Shown here one piece after another: positions 45,851-54,653 of a DNA stretch of 64,000 nt. Source of the DNA: Ferribacterium limneticum. Lineage in GTDB: Bacteria; Pseudomonadota; Gammaproteobacteria; Burkholderiales; Rhodocyclaceae. The translations under genes were made by a program, and so were the position numbers. Numbering within the stretch: position 1 is the first letter of the stretch; each line of letters begins with the position of its first letter. The stretch spans positions 33,501-97,500 of the forward strand of contig NZ_CP075191.1 of NCBI RefSeq assembly GCF_020510625.1. Reading direction: 5' to 3'. A model generated the notes under the pieces. That model saw only the letters and a program-made list of their open reading frames with translations. It searched no databases and was not told where the DNA came from.

Positions 45851-47065
45851 ATGCCACTGAACGATACTGCTATTCGTAATGCCAAGCCGGGCGAGAAGCC
45901 CGTCAAGATGTTTGATGAGCGCGGCCTATTCCTGATAGTTACCCCAGCCGGGGGTAAGTGGTGGCGATTGCGATACAAGTTCGCAGGCAAGGAAAAACTA
46001 CTCTCTTTGGGCACCTACCCCGATGTTGGCTTGAAGGACGCAAGGGCTAAACGTGATGAAGCGCGTAAGCTACTGGCTCAGGAGATTGACCCGGGCGAAC
46101 ACCGAAAGACAACAAAGGCAGCCAAGGCCGAACGATCAGCTAACTCTTTCGAGGTGATCTGTCGTGAATGGCTGGATGCGCGCAAGGCGAATGTAGGCCT
46201 TCCCCAGCACACAAGGGCGCTGGCACGCATGGAAAACGATGTTTTCCCTTGGTTGGGGGCAAAGCCTATTGTCGAGATTACAGCGCCTGACGTTCTGAAG
46301 GTACTTCGCCGAATAGACGAACGAGGAGCTCGCTACTCGGCTCACCGCGTCCGTAGTGAAATAAGTCGGGCATTTCGCTATGCAATTGCCACGGGACGTG
46401 CCGAGCGTGATCCTTGTCCTGACCTTCAGGGAGCCATTCCGCCGGCCAAGGAAACACACTTCGCTGCACTCGTCACGCCTAAGGAGGCCGGGGAGTTGTT
46501 GCGAGCTATAGATGGCTTCAAGGGCACTTTTGTCGTTCTGAGTGCTCTTCGTCTAGCTCCGCTTCTGTTCGTTCGGCCGGGGGAGCTCAGAAAGGCGGAA
46601 TGGGCCAGTATCGATTTTGATCGAGCCGACTGGCGTTATCTCGTGACCAAGACGAATACGGAGCACCTCGTACCGCTGGCTACCCAGGCACTAGAAATTC
46701 TTAAAGACTTGCATGCTCTGACCGGACATGGGCGCTACGTTTTTCCTGGGCGTGATCCGCAGAAACCCATGAGCGAGGCTGCCATCAATGCCGCTCTACG
46801 TCGCATGGGTTACGACACCAAGACGGAAATAACGGGGCATGGCTTCAGGGCGATGGCCCGGACAATCCTGCATGAGGAACTGCATCAGAAGCCGGAAGTA
46901 ATCGAACATCAACTGGCGCACGCTGTTCCCGATGTACTTGGTGCTGCGTACAACCGCACTAAGTTTCTGAAGGAGCGCAAAGTCATGATGCAGCTATGGG
47001 CGGATTACTTGGGCAAGCTGAAGGCGGGAGCAGAGGTCATACCTCTACACGGGAGCGCAGCTTAA
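45851..47065 (+). CDS. Tyrosine-type site-specific integrase (P4-like)
   Basis: 404 residues. N-terminal DUF4102 arm-binding domain (MPLNDTAIRNAKPGEKPVK), core-binding domain, and a catalytic domain with Arg in VRPGELRKAEW, HGFRAMART and the nucleophile Tyr in AAYNRTKFLKE. The start at 45851 matches family N-termini; an earlier in-frame ATG at 45800 overlaps the GGGGTAAC repeats. It reads away from tRNA-Gly and should drive integration at the 17-bp att core. Confidence 0.95.
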   Translation: MPLNDTAIRNAKPGEKPVKMFDERGLFLIVTPAGGKWWRLRYKFAGKEKLLSLGTYPDVGLKDARAKRDEARKLLAQEIDPGEHRKTTKAAKAERSANSFEVICREWLDARKANVGLPQHTRALARMENDVFPWLGAKPIVEITAPDVLKVLRRIDERGARYSAHRVRSEISRAFRYAIATGRAERDPCPDLQGAIPPAKETHFAALVTPKEAGELLRAIDGFKGTFVVLSALRLAPLLFVRPGELRKAEWASIDFDRADWRYLVTKTNTEHLVPLATQALEILKDLHALTGHGRYVFPGRDPQKPMSEAAINAALRRMGYDTKTEITGHGFRAMARTILHEELHQKPEVIEHQLAHAVPDVLGAAYNRTKFLKERKVMMQLWADYLGKLKAGAEVIPLHGSAA

Positions 47066-47162
47066 CAAATTTACTGAGTTTCCCGGCCATAGTCAGGACA
47101 GACGAAAAGAATGCCTCTTCGCCGCTTGGATCGGTATTTGATAAAGGAGGGTGGGTGGTGCT

Positions 47163-47648
47163 ATGAGCAAGAACTATTCAGCGGAACTGCGCGGTTTATC
47201 AGAGGCTGCAGAAGGTGGCGATAGCGGTGCAGGAGAGCGTTTACTTGCATTATTTGCTTCGTTGGCCGATGACTATCACGATCCACATCCAGAGTTGATA
47301 AGGCACCTTGCGAGATGTGTGCGCCGGTATGTAAATCTATCGGCAATAGAACGACGAGATGGCGGTCAGAGAGCTTTTTGTGTTCAGCGGTCTCGATGTC
47401 GCCCTGCTGCCGATAGGCCAGATGAGAGACATGTAAAGGCGCTAGTAGAGTTTTACGTAGCAAGGAGCCAAGGGGCTACGTTCGAGGAAGCGAAAGCTAG
47501 AGGCGCTGAAGTCGGGAATCTATCGAGTGAGCTTATGCACGACCTGACAAGGACGAAAAAAAAGACACGTCAAGCTTGGGCCGAAGAGTTTACTGGATTG
47601 CTCCATCTCTCAAAGGAGCAGAGAGCGGCGCTAGTTGGGGAGAAATAG
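47163..47648 (+). CDS. Hypothetical island protein
   Basis: 161 residues, no family recognised. Acidic N-terminal half, basic patch GGQRAFCVQRSRCRP, helical C-terminal part (LTRTKKKTRQAWAEEFTGL). The ATG at 47163 follows AAAGGAGGGTGGG, a strong ribosome site. Placed between integrase and AlpA-type gene, where small regulators or accessory genes of islands usually lie. Confidence 0.65.
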   Translation: MSKNYSAELRGLSEAAEGGDSGAGERLLALFASLADDYHDPHPELIRHLARCVRRYVNLSAIERRDGGQRAFCVQRSRCRPAADRPDERHVKALVEFYVARSQGATFEEAKARGAEVGNLSSELMHDLTRTKKKTRQAWAEEFTGLLHLSKEQRAALVGEK

Positions 47649-47727
47649 TCACGATTTATTCACCCTGACATGTGGTGTTGGACGAGAGACGATTTCTCGG
47701 TCTTCTATCGGATTAGGACCGACGAAA

Positions 47728-47934
47728 ATGCACCAACTCCCCGAAAGCGGCTTCCTTCGCCTGCCGCAAATTATTGGCGATGCAAAGCGCGGCATTCCCG
47801 CCGTTATCCCCGTCAGCAAATCGGCATGGTGGGGAGGCTGTAAGACTGGCCGCTATCCCAAGCCGGTGAAGCTCGGTCCCAGAACGACTGTCTGGAAAGT
47901 CGAAGATATTCTCGATCTCATTGCTAAGGCATAG
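47728..47934 (+). CDS. AlpA-family DNA-binding regulator
   Basis: 68 residues. The segment IPVSKSAWWGGCKTGRYPKP followed by VKLGPRTTVWKVEDI is the AlpA/MerR-like helix-turn-helix signature. AlpA proteins activate or assist excision of integrase-bearing islands. I chose the ATG at 47728 because the family begins here; the frame is open 31 codons further upstream. Confidence 0.88.
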   Translation: MHQLPESGFLRLPQIIGDAKRGIPAVIPVSKSAWWGGCKTGRYPKPVKLGPRTTVWKVEDILDLIAKA

Positions 47935-47944
47935 GGGGCGAGCA

Positions 47945-48091
47945 ATGTCTGACAGAAATTGGATGGAAGAACTGCTGGAGCTCGCCTATCGCTTTGAAAG
48001 CCTCGGTTTCGTACCCGATATTGGCGCCATAGATTTGTCCGAGCAATGGGCCCTTTATGTATTTCTTAAGCGCTTGTCGGTGAGCACCTGA
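47945..48091 (+). CDS. Small 48-residue island protein
   Basis: ATG at 47945 (11 bases after alpA, with GGGGGCGAGCA upstream) opens a 48-codon frame beginning MSDRNWMEELLELAYRFES and ending in TGA at 48089-48091. The next gene starts on the shared A (TGATG), a coupled junction that argues for translation. Acidic, helical; no family recognised. Confidence 0.6.
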   Translation: MSDRNWMEELLELAYRFESLGFVPDIGAIDLSEQWALYVFLKRLSVST

Positions 48092-48555
48092 TGGCAAATA
48101 AGCGCCGGAAGAACGCAAGCATAAAACGAGATGGTGGGGCATTCCTTGCCTTACCCATGTCAGTACTGCAATCGAAAGCTTACGTGGAGGCAGATTCGTT
48201 TGCGCGGATGCTTCTCTTCGATCTGTTTGCCCAATATAACGGGATGAACAATGGTGATTTTTGCGCAGCATGGAAATTGATGAAGTATCGTGGCTGGCGT
48301 TCTGAGCAAACGTTGCATCGCGCAAAGCAAGATCTCCTTCGGCTGGGCTTGATCGTCGAGACTCGCAAAGGTGCAAGGCCAAATAAGGCGAGCCTCTACG
48401 CGGTAACGTGGTGTGCCTTGGATGATTGCGGTGGGAAGCTGGATATGTCACCACAGTCGTTTCCGAGAGGGGCATACAGACTCCAAGACCCTGCCCCAAG
48501 CATCGGGAAAAACGCAATGCTTACTACACCTCGTGGAGTAATGCTGGCTGTATAG
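48091..48555 (+). CDS. Winged-helix-like island protein, C-terminus probably eroded
   Basis: 154 residues. The middle, MKYRGWRSEQTLHRAKQDLL then RLGLIVETRKG, looks like a winged helix, common in replication or regulatory proteins of islands. After the frame ends, further TP-x-V repeats (TPPVVE, TPRVV) appear in other frames up to 48655, as if a longer repeat-bearing C-terminus has been broken by frameshifts. Function unknown. Confidence 0.65.
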   Translation: MANKRRKNASIKRDGGAFLALPMSVLQSKAYVEADSFARMLLFDLFAQYNGMNNGDFCAAWKLMKYRGWRSEQTLHRAKQDLLRLGLIVETRKGARPNKASLYAVTWCALDDCGGKLDMSPQSFPRGAYRLQDPAPSIGKNAMLTTPRGVMLAV

Positions 48556-48655
48556 CTACACCACCTGTGGTAGAGCGAACAGGGGTTACTGCATTACGTG
48601 TAGCTATGCGGCGGATTTCTAGCAACTTACCCCCACACCTCGTGTAGTGCTATAT
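48523..48655 (+). repeat. Three diverged copies of an ACACCTCGTGxAGT-like repeat
   Basis: Copies begin near 48524 (ACTACACCTCGTGGAGTA), 48555 (GCTACACCACCTGTGGTAG) and 48632 (CCCACACCTCGTGTAGTG). Each is a small imperfect palindrome and each encodes TP-x-x-V in a different frame. They may be coding-repeat remnants or DNA-level elements. Confidence 0.5.
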
Positions 48656-48700
48656 AGAAATACCATATGCCTCTTGCTCGATCTGAAGTAATTGGTTTGA

Positions 48701-49363
48701 TCAAGAGATAGCGCGCAATTGCTCAGCGCTATTCCAGACTTCGTCAGCCCATTCGCTGGCCATCTCGATGCTGACCAAGCCTGCCTCGAAGAAAAGCTCC
48801 CAACGCTGCTGGTCATAGTCGATGTACTGATCGCACCAGTAGCCACCAATGACAAGCCCGGCGCCCTCAAGGGGCTCCTTGTCGCTACCGAAATAGCCGA
48901 GAGCAAGGTCACAGTAGCCGCCAACCTCGGGGGTATCACGGGAAGAAGTTACTAGCCACCGATCAACACCCGGCAGCCAAGTCAGGTAATAGGCTTCCGG
49001 CCAACTGATACCGGGAGCGGTCATGGCCCAGTCGATGGTGAAGAGATGGCGCGACATCACCTCGACTTGCCGGCTGGGTGCATTTGTTATGTCGCGGCCG
49101 AACTCGATGCTGTTCGGGCCGCAGATGGCGAACTGGGGCAGTGACTTTTGTACCCGGGCCAGAGCGATTCGCGCCACAGCGTTGGCAATCGCCTTGTCTT
49201 GATCACTGCCATCCCACGCGTCAGGTTCGAGCTTGATGCATTGGGGGTGTTGCGGATCGACTTCCCACCAGTCAAGCTCGTCGTCAAGGTTGGGGATGCA
49301 GCGCCCGAAGTACTCGGCAAGGATGGCCTGCTCGATGGGGGCGTACATGGATAGTTGGCTCAT
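48701..49363 (-). CDS. Hypothetical acidic protein of the island (220 residues)
   Basis: Tryptophan- and acid-rich, no signal or membrane segment: LDDELDWWEVDPQHPQC, TIDWAMTAPGISWPEAYYL and GGYWCDQYIDYDQQRWELFF. Not recognised. Its ATG overlaps the stop of the upstream 133-residue gene by 4 bases (ATGA), so the two form a pair. They are read against the rest of the island, perhaps as an independent cargo unit. Confidence 0.7.
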   Translation of the reverse strand: MSQLSMYAPIEQAILAEYFGRCIPNLDDELDWWEVDPQHPQCIKLEPDAWDGSDQDKAIANAVARIALARVQKSLPQFAICGPNSIEFGRDITNAPSRQVEVMSRHLFTIDWAMTAPGISWPEAYYLTWLPGVDRWLVTSSRDTPEVGGYCDLALGYFGSDKEPLEGAGLVIGGYWCDQYIDYDQQRWELFFEAGLVSIEMASEWADEVWNSAEQLRAIS

Positions 49364-49761
49364 GATGCCTCCTTTTCGATGCGGTCGACCTCAAGCAGTA
49401 AAGCGCGCAATTTGGAATCAGGCTCGAGGGATGCCCAGTCAATCTGTTCCGGGGTTGCGGGATGTGCAATGAACTCATCCAGTTCGGAAAAGCCCTTGTA
49501 CCCGTTACCCAAGGCGATACAGTCTTCGCCGAACATGAACCAAGCACTCCGGAGCGCGGCAGCATCTGAAGCACCGGGGCGGGATTCTTCGACGGAACTG
49601 CGGGTCCGACGCCGGGCGTATTCGATGGCATCTTCGGGCGTGAGGAAACCCGTGACGAGTCGTTCACCCTCCTCGGGGTCCATGTAGTGAAACATATCGA
49701 TCACCAAGACGGACCATGTGCTGTCGGTCGGCTTTTCTTGGGAGTTCATGGCTTCAGACAT
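49360..49761 (-). CDS. Hypothetical acidic protein of the island (133 residues)
   Basis: Begins MSEAMNSQEKPTDSTWSV, then LVIDMFHYMDPEEGERLVTG and a DAIEYARRRTRSSVEES helix. No family recognised with certainty. AGGAG lies upstream of the first ATG. First gene of the coupled leftward pair; the C4-like RNA candidate lies about 115 bases upstream on the same strand. Confidence 0.7.
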   Translation of the reverse strand: MSEAMNSQEKPTDSTWSVLVIDMFHYMDPEEGERLVTGFLTPEDAIEYARRRTRSSVEESRPGASDAAALRSAWFMFGEDCIALGNGYKGFSELDEFIAHPATPEQIDWASLEPDSKLRALLLEVDRIEKEAS

Positions 49762-49875
49762 GATTCATTCTCCTGTTTAGCCGCAGTGTCGAGGTGACGG
49801 GGCGGCAAGTTGGACTAAATCTCCCCGATCCGTTTTCCCGAAGGGCGGTGGATCGCACCGCGTTAACAACTGCAC

Positions 49876-49960
49876 TTAAAAACAAAAGCCCGTTCAGCTT
49901 GGCAGCGGGAACGGGCATCTACCGCTTTAGCTGCATTTTTAACGCGCCCGCAAGCTGAAA
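49876..49960 (-). ncRNA. Structured RNA candidate resembling phage C4 antisense RNA
   Basis: On the - strand, GCAGCTAAAGCGGTAGAT is followed by a stem GCCCGTTC (49909-49916) / GAACGGGC (49888-49895) whose loop reads CCGCTGCCAAGCT, then TTTTGTTTTT. Loop CCGCT and AGCT can also pair with AGCGG and AGCT of the 5' part. This layout resembles the C4 antisense RNA of P1/P7-like phages as I recall it. The stem and T-tract would also act as a terminator toward the 49761 gene. Needs a covariance-model search. Confidence 0.45.
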
Positions 49961-49961
49961 C

Positions 49962-50636
49962 TCAAATCGGCGCGGCTTCATCTTAGATCTGCTGCGGAGC
50001 GCTGTCAAAGCATCGTGTTAGTTGGTTCCTCAATCACGTTGTATCCGGCTCACAGATGGCGAGTAAGTGGCCGTTTGCCCTTGATGTATTCGGTTGATCA
50101 GAAAAGGACCAGTTTTCGATACTGAACCGAACCAATATCCGGTACTCGGCGAACCATAGGGAGAACGGCAGACGAACTGCTTGTTACCGAAAATTTCCCG
50201 ATCAGCGGCTGCCCAAAATGGTCTTCGTAGGCTGGATGTTGTTACGGTACCTATATTTTCTGGATCGCCTTACTTGTGACAAGTATCGAGTTTGGTATGG
50301 GGTTCCCTGAATTGACGTTCAGTTATCCAATCCGCTCGATGATGAATGTGGGTGCAGTGAGCCTCATTGTGGTTGTATCGGGCTGATACAATCGTCCGCA
50401 TTTTGGTGTTTCCTAAGTCATCCAGCATGAAGCCTGAAGACCATGACAGAACTCACTGTACTGTCAGGAAGGCAGGGGCAGATCTGCTTCCCCTTACTGA
50501 GAATGATGTAGGGGGGCGTTCTGGTGACGATGACGAAGAATGCCACGCAAAACCGTCCAATCGCCTTGGCGACTGAATTCCTTGTAGTACTGGATTGAGC
50601 CGCTGAGATAACAAGAACAAAGGAACTGACTGAACA
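49962..50636. other. Non-coding stretch upstream of hsdM with two palindromes
   Basis: No supported gene. Two perfect palindromes stand out: ACTTGT-G-ACAAGT (50272-50284) and TTGTATC-N5-GATACAA (50373-50391), both plausible operator sites for control of the restriction operon. Short frames in the last 270 bases lack ribosome sites or family similarity. No clear sigma-70 pair could be fixed. Confidence 0.5.
50373..50391. promoter_or_regulatory. Candidate operator palindrome upstream of hsdM
   Basis: TTGTATC (50373-50379) and GATACAA (50385-50391) are perfect inverted 7-mers with a 5-base centre, 245 bases before hsdM. Typical geometry for a dimeric repressor; no regulator gene is adjacent. 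Confidence 0.4.
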
Positions 50637-53409
50637 ATGCCGTCTGCCAAACTCACACTCGCCCGCCTGGAAAGCTTGCTGCTCACAGCATGTGACGACC
50701 TGCGCGGAAATATGGATGCTAGTGAGTACAAGGAATACATTTTCGGCATGCTGTTCTTGAAGCGTGCTAGCGATTTGTTCGATCAGCGTCGGGAAGAGAT
50801 CAAGAAGGAAGGCAAGGCTGCAGGTCTGTCGGATGCCGACATTGCCATCAACCTTGAAGATCCAGATCAGTACTCGGGCAAATACTTCTACGTACCTCCG
50901 CGCGCCCGCTGGAGCGACCCGTGGGTGGACGATGCGGGCAATGCGCAGCCAGCGCTAAAACACGTGAAGGAAAACGTCGGTTCAACGCTCAACAAGGCGC
51001 TGGAAGCCCTAGAAGAAGAAAACGCTGACGCCCTGCAAGACGTGCTCAAGGGCACGATCAACTTCAACCGCAAGATTGGCCAGAACACCCTGGATGACGA
51101 CACCCTGGTCGATTTCATCCAGAACTTCGAGAAGATCCCGCTGCGGGACGATGATTTCGAATTCCCCGACCTGCTCGGTGCCGCCTACGAATGGCTGATC
51201 AAGCACTTCGCGGATTCGGCGGGCAAGAAGGCCGGTGAGTTCTATACCCCAGCCGAGGTGGTGCGCATCTGTGTCGAAATTTGCGACCCCAAAGAAGGCA
51301 TGAGCGTGTACGACCCAACGGTTGGGTCGGGTGGCATGTTGATCCAGGCACGTGACTACCTGCGCGAATGCGGGGCTGACGCGGCAGAGTTGTCCCTCAA
51401 CGGGCAAGAAAAGATGGGCACCACCTGGTCTATCTGCAAGATGAACATGCTGCTGCATGGAATCTCGCATGCCGACATCCGCAACGCCGACACTCTGGCC
51501 GATCCGCAGCACAAGGACGAAAGTAACGAGCTTCGCCGCTTTGACCGTGTGCTCGCCAATCCTCCCTTTAGCCAGAACTACGCAAAAACCAAATCCAAGG
51601 ACGACGGCAGCGGTGCCAAGAAGAAGGAGCCCATCGCGTACCCTGGTCGCTTCCACGTCTGGATGCCGGAAAAGGGTAAAAAGGCCGACCTGATGTTCGT
51701 GCAGCACATGCTGGCCGTGCTCAAGAGCAATGGCCGCATGGCTACCGTCATGCCCCCACGGCGTGCTGTTCCGGGGCGGTGAAGAGCGTGAGGCGCGCCA
51801 GTACTTCATCGACCGGGGTTACCTCGAAGCCGTCATCGGCCTGCCTAGCAATCTGTTCTACGGTACGGGCATCCCGGCCTGCATCCTGGTGCTGAACAAG
51901 GATGGCGCAGCCCAGCGCGACCACGTGCTGTTCATCAATGCTGACCGCGAATACCGTGAAGGCAAGGCACAGAACCATCTTCGTCCGGAAGACAACGACA
52001 AGATCGTGCACGCTTACCGCGCTGGACAGAACATCGACGGCTACGCCAAGCGTGTGCCGGTGGCCGACATCAAGGCAGAAGACTACAACTGCAACATTCG
52101 CCGCTATGTGGACAATGCACCGCCGCCGGAACCGCATGATGTACGCGCCCATCTGCACGGCGGCGTACCGGTCAGCGAGATCGATTCACTGGGCCACTTC
52201 TGGCAAAACTACGTGAGTCTGCGCGAAAGCATCTTCGTGCCCCGTGCCACGGCAGGCCACGGCATCTGGTATGCAGACTTTGCTGCCAACTTGGCCGACA
52301 AGCGCGACATTGCCCAGCACATCAATGGACATGCCGTTGTCATCCAATGTCACGACCAATTCATGACCTATCTGGCCGATTGGTGGCAGCAGCACTTGCC
52401 TGTCACAGAGGCTCTGGCCCCGGATGCGGACAACCAGCACGCCACAGGCCGCAACGTCTATGCCGTGCGTGCCACGCTGCTGGACAGCATCGAGCGCACG
52501 TTTGCCGGCCAGCATCTGCTCAACCGTTATCAGGTACGTGGCGCATTTGCCAACTACTACAAAGGGCTCGTGTCCGACTTCAAATCCATCGCGGCCTGTG
52601 GTTGGGGGCCGGAGTTGATTCCGGATGAAGACATCCTGCAAAGCCAGTTCCCCGAGGTACTGGTAGAACTGGAGCAACAGCACGCTCGCTTGGCCGAGCT
52701 GCAAGCCCTGTTCGCCGCCGCCGGTGAAGAGGATTTCGAGGACAGCGACGACACCGGCGTGCTGCCTGCCAATGAGGTGAAAACCCTCAAGGACGAACTC
52801 AAGGAAGCCAATGCGGAGTGGAAGGATCAGCTCAAGATGTTGAAGGGTGCAGCTGGTGACCTCTTCACTGAAATCAAGGTGGCTGGACTGTTACCGAAGG
52901 GTGCAAAAAAGGGCTTTTATTGCACCGAAGGCTATGCCCAAGGCGAAGCAGAATTCGGCAACGGCCAGCGCGTGCTGGATCTCGCCGCTTCGGTAGAGCA
53001 CACCTCCACTTTCACTTCAGTGATCGAAGCCGCCATGACTGCAGGCCAGCAGGGCGAGGCCACTGCCGAACGTATCGAAGTCAAGCTGACCACGCACAAG
53101 GCACTGGAAGACGAAGCCAAGTCCCTGAAAGCCGCCATCAAGTCCACCGAGGCGAAGAAGGATGAGCTGGTGGAGCAGGCACGCCTGAAGATCAGTAAGG
53201 ACGAAGCACGGCAGGTCATCGTCGAACGCCTAGGCAAACTGCTTTTTGAGAGCTATCGGCAGTACCTGCGTGCGGATCAACGCGCCTGCATCGCGGCGCT
53301 TGAAAGCCTGTGGGGTAAGTACGCCATTACAGTCAAACAGGTAGAGGCTGAGCGTAATGAGGCAGCCAAGGCGCTGCAGAACTTCCTGATGGAGTTGGGG
53401 TATGAGTGA
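50637..53409 (+). pseudogene. hsdM: Type I restriction-modification methyltransferase HsdM, frameshifted
   Basis: N-terminal part (to 51782) has the HsdM helical domain, SAM motif [10 protein letters not shown] and catalytic NPPF ([11 protein letters not shown]). At a run of five C (51753-51757) the frame breaks: four C would read [15 protein letters not shown], the conserved HsdM sequence, which continues in the next frame to 53409. Joined, it would be about 923 residues, with a long C-terminal helical extension beyond the usual 500-550. Either a real inactivating or phase-variable shift, or a sequencing error. Overlaps hsdS by 8 bases. Confidence 0.9.
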
Positions 53410-54649
53410 ACTTGCTTTCGCTCCTTTGGCCCACTTCGCCGACGTTGTGATGGGGCAATCGCCCGGCGCCGACCTTTGTAATACCGATGAACGGGGCCTG
53501 CCTTTTCTTCAAGGCTGTGCTGAGTTTGGTGCGCGCCACCCCCACTCCGATATTTATTGCTCGCCACCTTTGCGGGTCGCCAAAGCTGGTTCGGTGCTGA
53601 TTAGCGTGCGAGCACCAGTCGGCACGATGAACTACGCCGACCAAGACTATTGCATTGGCCGGGGCTTGGGCGCATTCAAGGCCAAGTCTGGCGTATCGAA
53701 CACGGTCTTTCTTAAGCACGCAGTTGAACTGAACGCGGCCTATCTTCACCGCCGCAGTCAAGGATCAACCTTTGCTGCAGTCTCGATCGATGATGTAAAA
53801 ACGGTACCTATCCCCGTTTTCAAATCCGAGAAGCAGGAAAAGATTGCCAACATACTCACTGGCATTGATAGCGCCATCGAAAAAACCGATGCCCTGATCG
53901 CCAAATATCAGCAGATCAAGGCCGGTCTAATGCACGACCTGTTCACCCGTGGCGTGCTGCCCAACGGCCAACTGCGCCCACCGCGCGAACAGGCCCCGGA
54001 GCTGTATCAGGAAACGGCGTTTGGGTGGATTCCGAGGGAGTGGCAATACGAATTGCTGGACAAGCTCGCATTGCGTGGCAGTGGTCACACGCCGAACAAG
54101 AATTTCCCTGAGTACTGGAATGGGGGGATTAAATGGGTTTCTCTGGCCGACTCCCATCGCCTTGATCAGCTTTACATCTCTGATACTGAATTCCAGATCA
54201 GCCACAAAGGCATCCAGAATTCCTCCGCTGTTTTGCATCCAGCTGGTATTGTTGTTTTGTCTCGTGATGCCGGTGTCGGCAAAAGCGCGATCACCACAGA
54301 ACCCATGGCCGTTAGCCAGCACTTCATGTGCTGGAAGTGTGATCAAAAGATCGATAACCACTTCCTGTACTACTGGCTGCAGTTCAATAAGCGGACATTC
54401 GAAAACATTGCGATGGGCAGCACTATCCTTACGATCGGGTTGCCATACTTCAAAAAAATGAAGATCGCGTGTCCGGTTGACTTGGTCGAGCAGCGCAAAA
54501 TTGCAGCCAAAATGAAGGCTAACGATACGCGCTTATTTACTTTGCAAGATGAGCTCTCGAAGCTGAAACAACAGAAAGCTGGCCTGATGCACGACCTGCT
54601 TACTGGCAAGGTGGCGGTCAAATTTGCAGATGCAACATTGGCGGTTTAA
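53402..54649 (+). CDS. hsdS: Type I restriction specificity subunit HsdS
   Basis: 415 residues with two target-recognition domains (about 1-150 and 205-375), each followed by a conserved helix: QQIKAGLMHDLFTRG and LKQQKAGLMHDLLTGKV. The second domain starts with FGWIPREWQYELLD. It recognises a bipartite DNA site for the HsdM/HsdR complex. Overlaps hsdM by 8 bases. Confidence 0.93.
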   Translation: MSELAFAPLAHFADVVMGQSPGADLCNTDERGLPFLQGCAEFGARHPHSDIYCSPPLRVAKAGSVLISVRAPVGTMNYADQDYCIGRGLGAFKAKSGVSNTVFLKHAVELNAAYLHRRSQGSTFAAVSIDDVKTVPIPVFKSEKQEKIANILTGIDSAIEKTDALIAKYQQIKAGLMHDLFTRGVLPNGQLRPPREQAPELYQETAFGWIPREWQYELLDKLALRGSGHTPNKNFPEYWNGGIKWVSLADSHRLDQLYISDTEFQISHKGIQNSSAVLHPAGIVVLSRDAGVGKSAITTEPMAVSQHFMCWKCDQKIDNHFLYYWLQFNKRTFENIAMGSTILTIGLPYFKKMKIACPVDLVEQRKIAAKMKANDTRLFTLQDELSKLKQQKAGLMHDLLTGKVAVKFADATLAV

Positions 54650-54653
54650 GAGA

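Noticed and set aside
50367..50576. 69-codon frame upstream of hsdM
   Set aside because: It covers the operator-like palindrome, has no ribosome site and unnatural composition.
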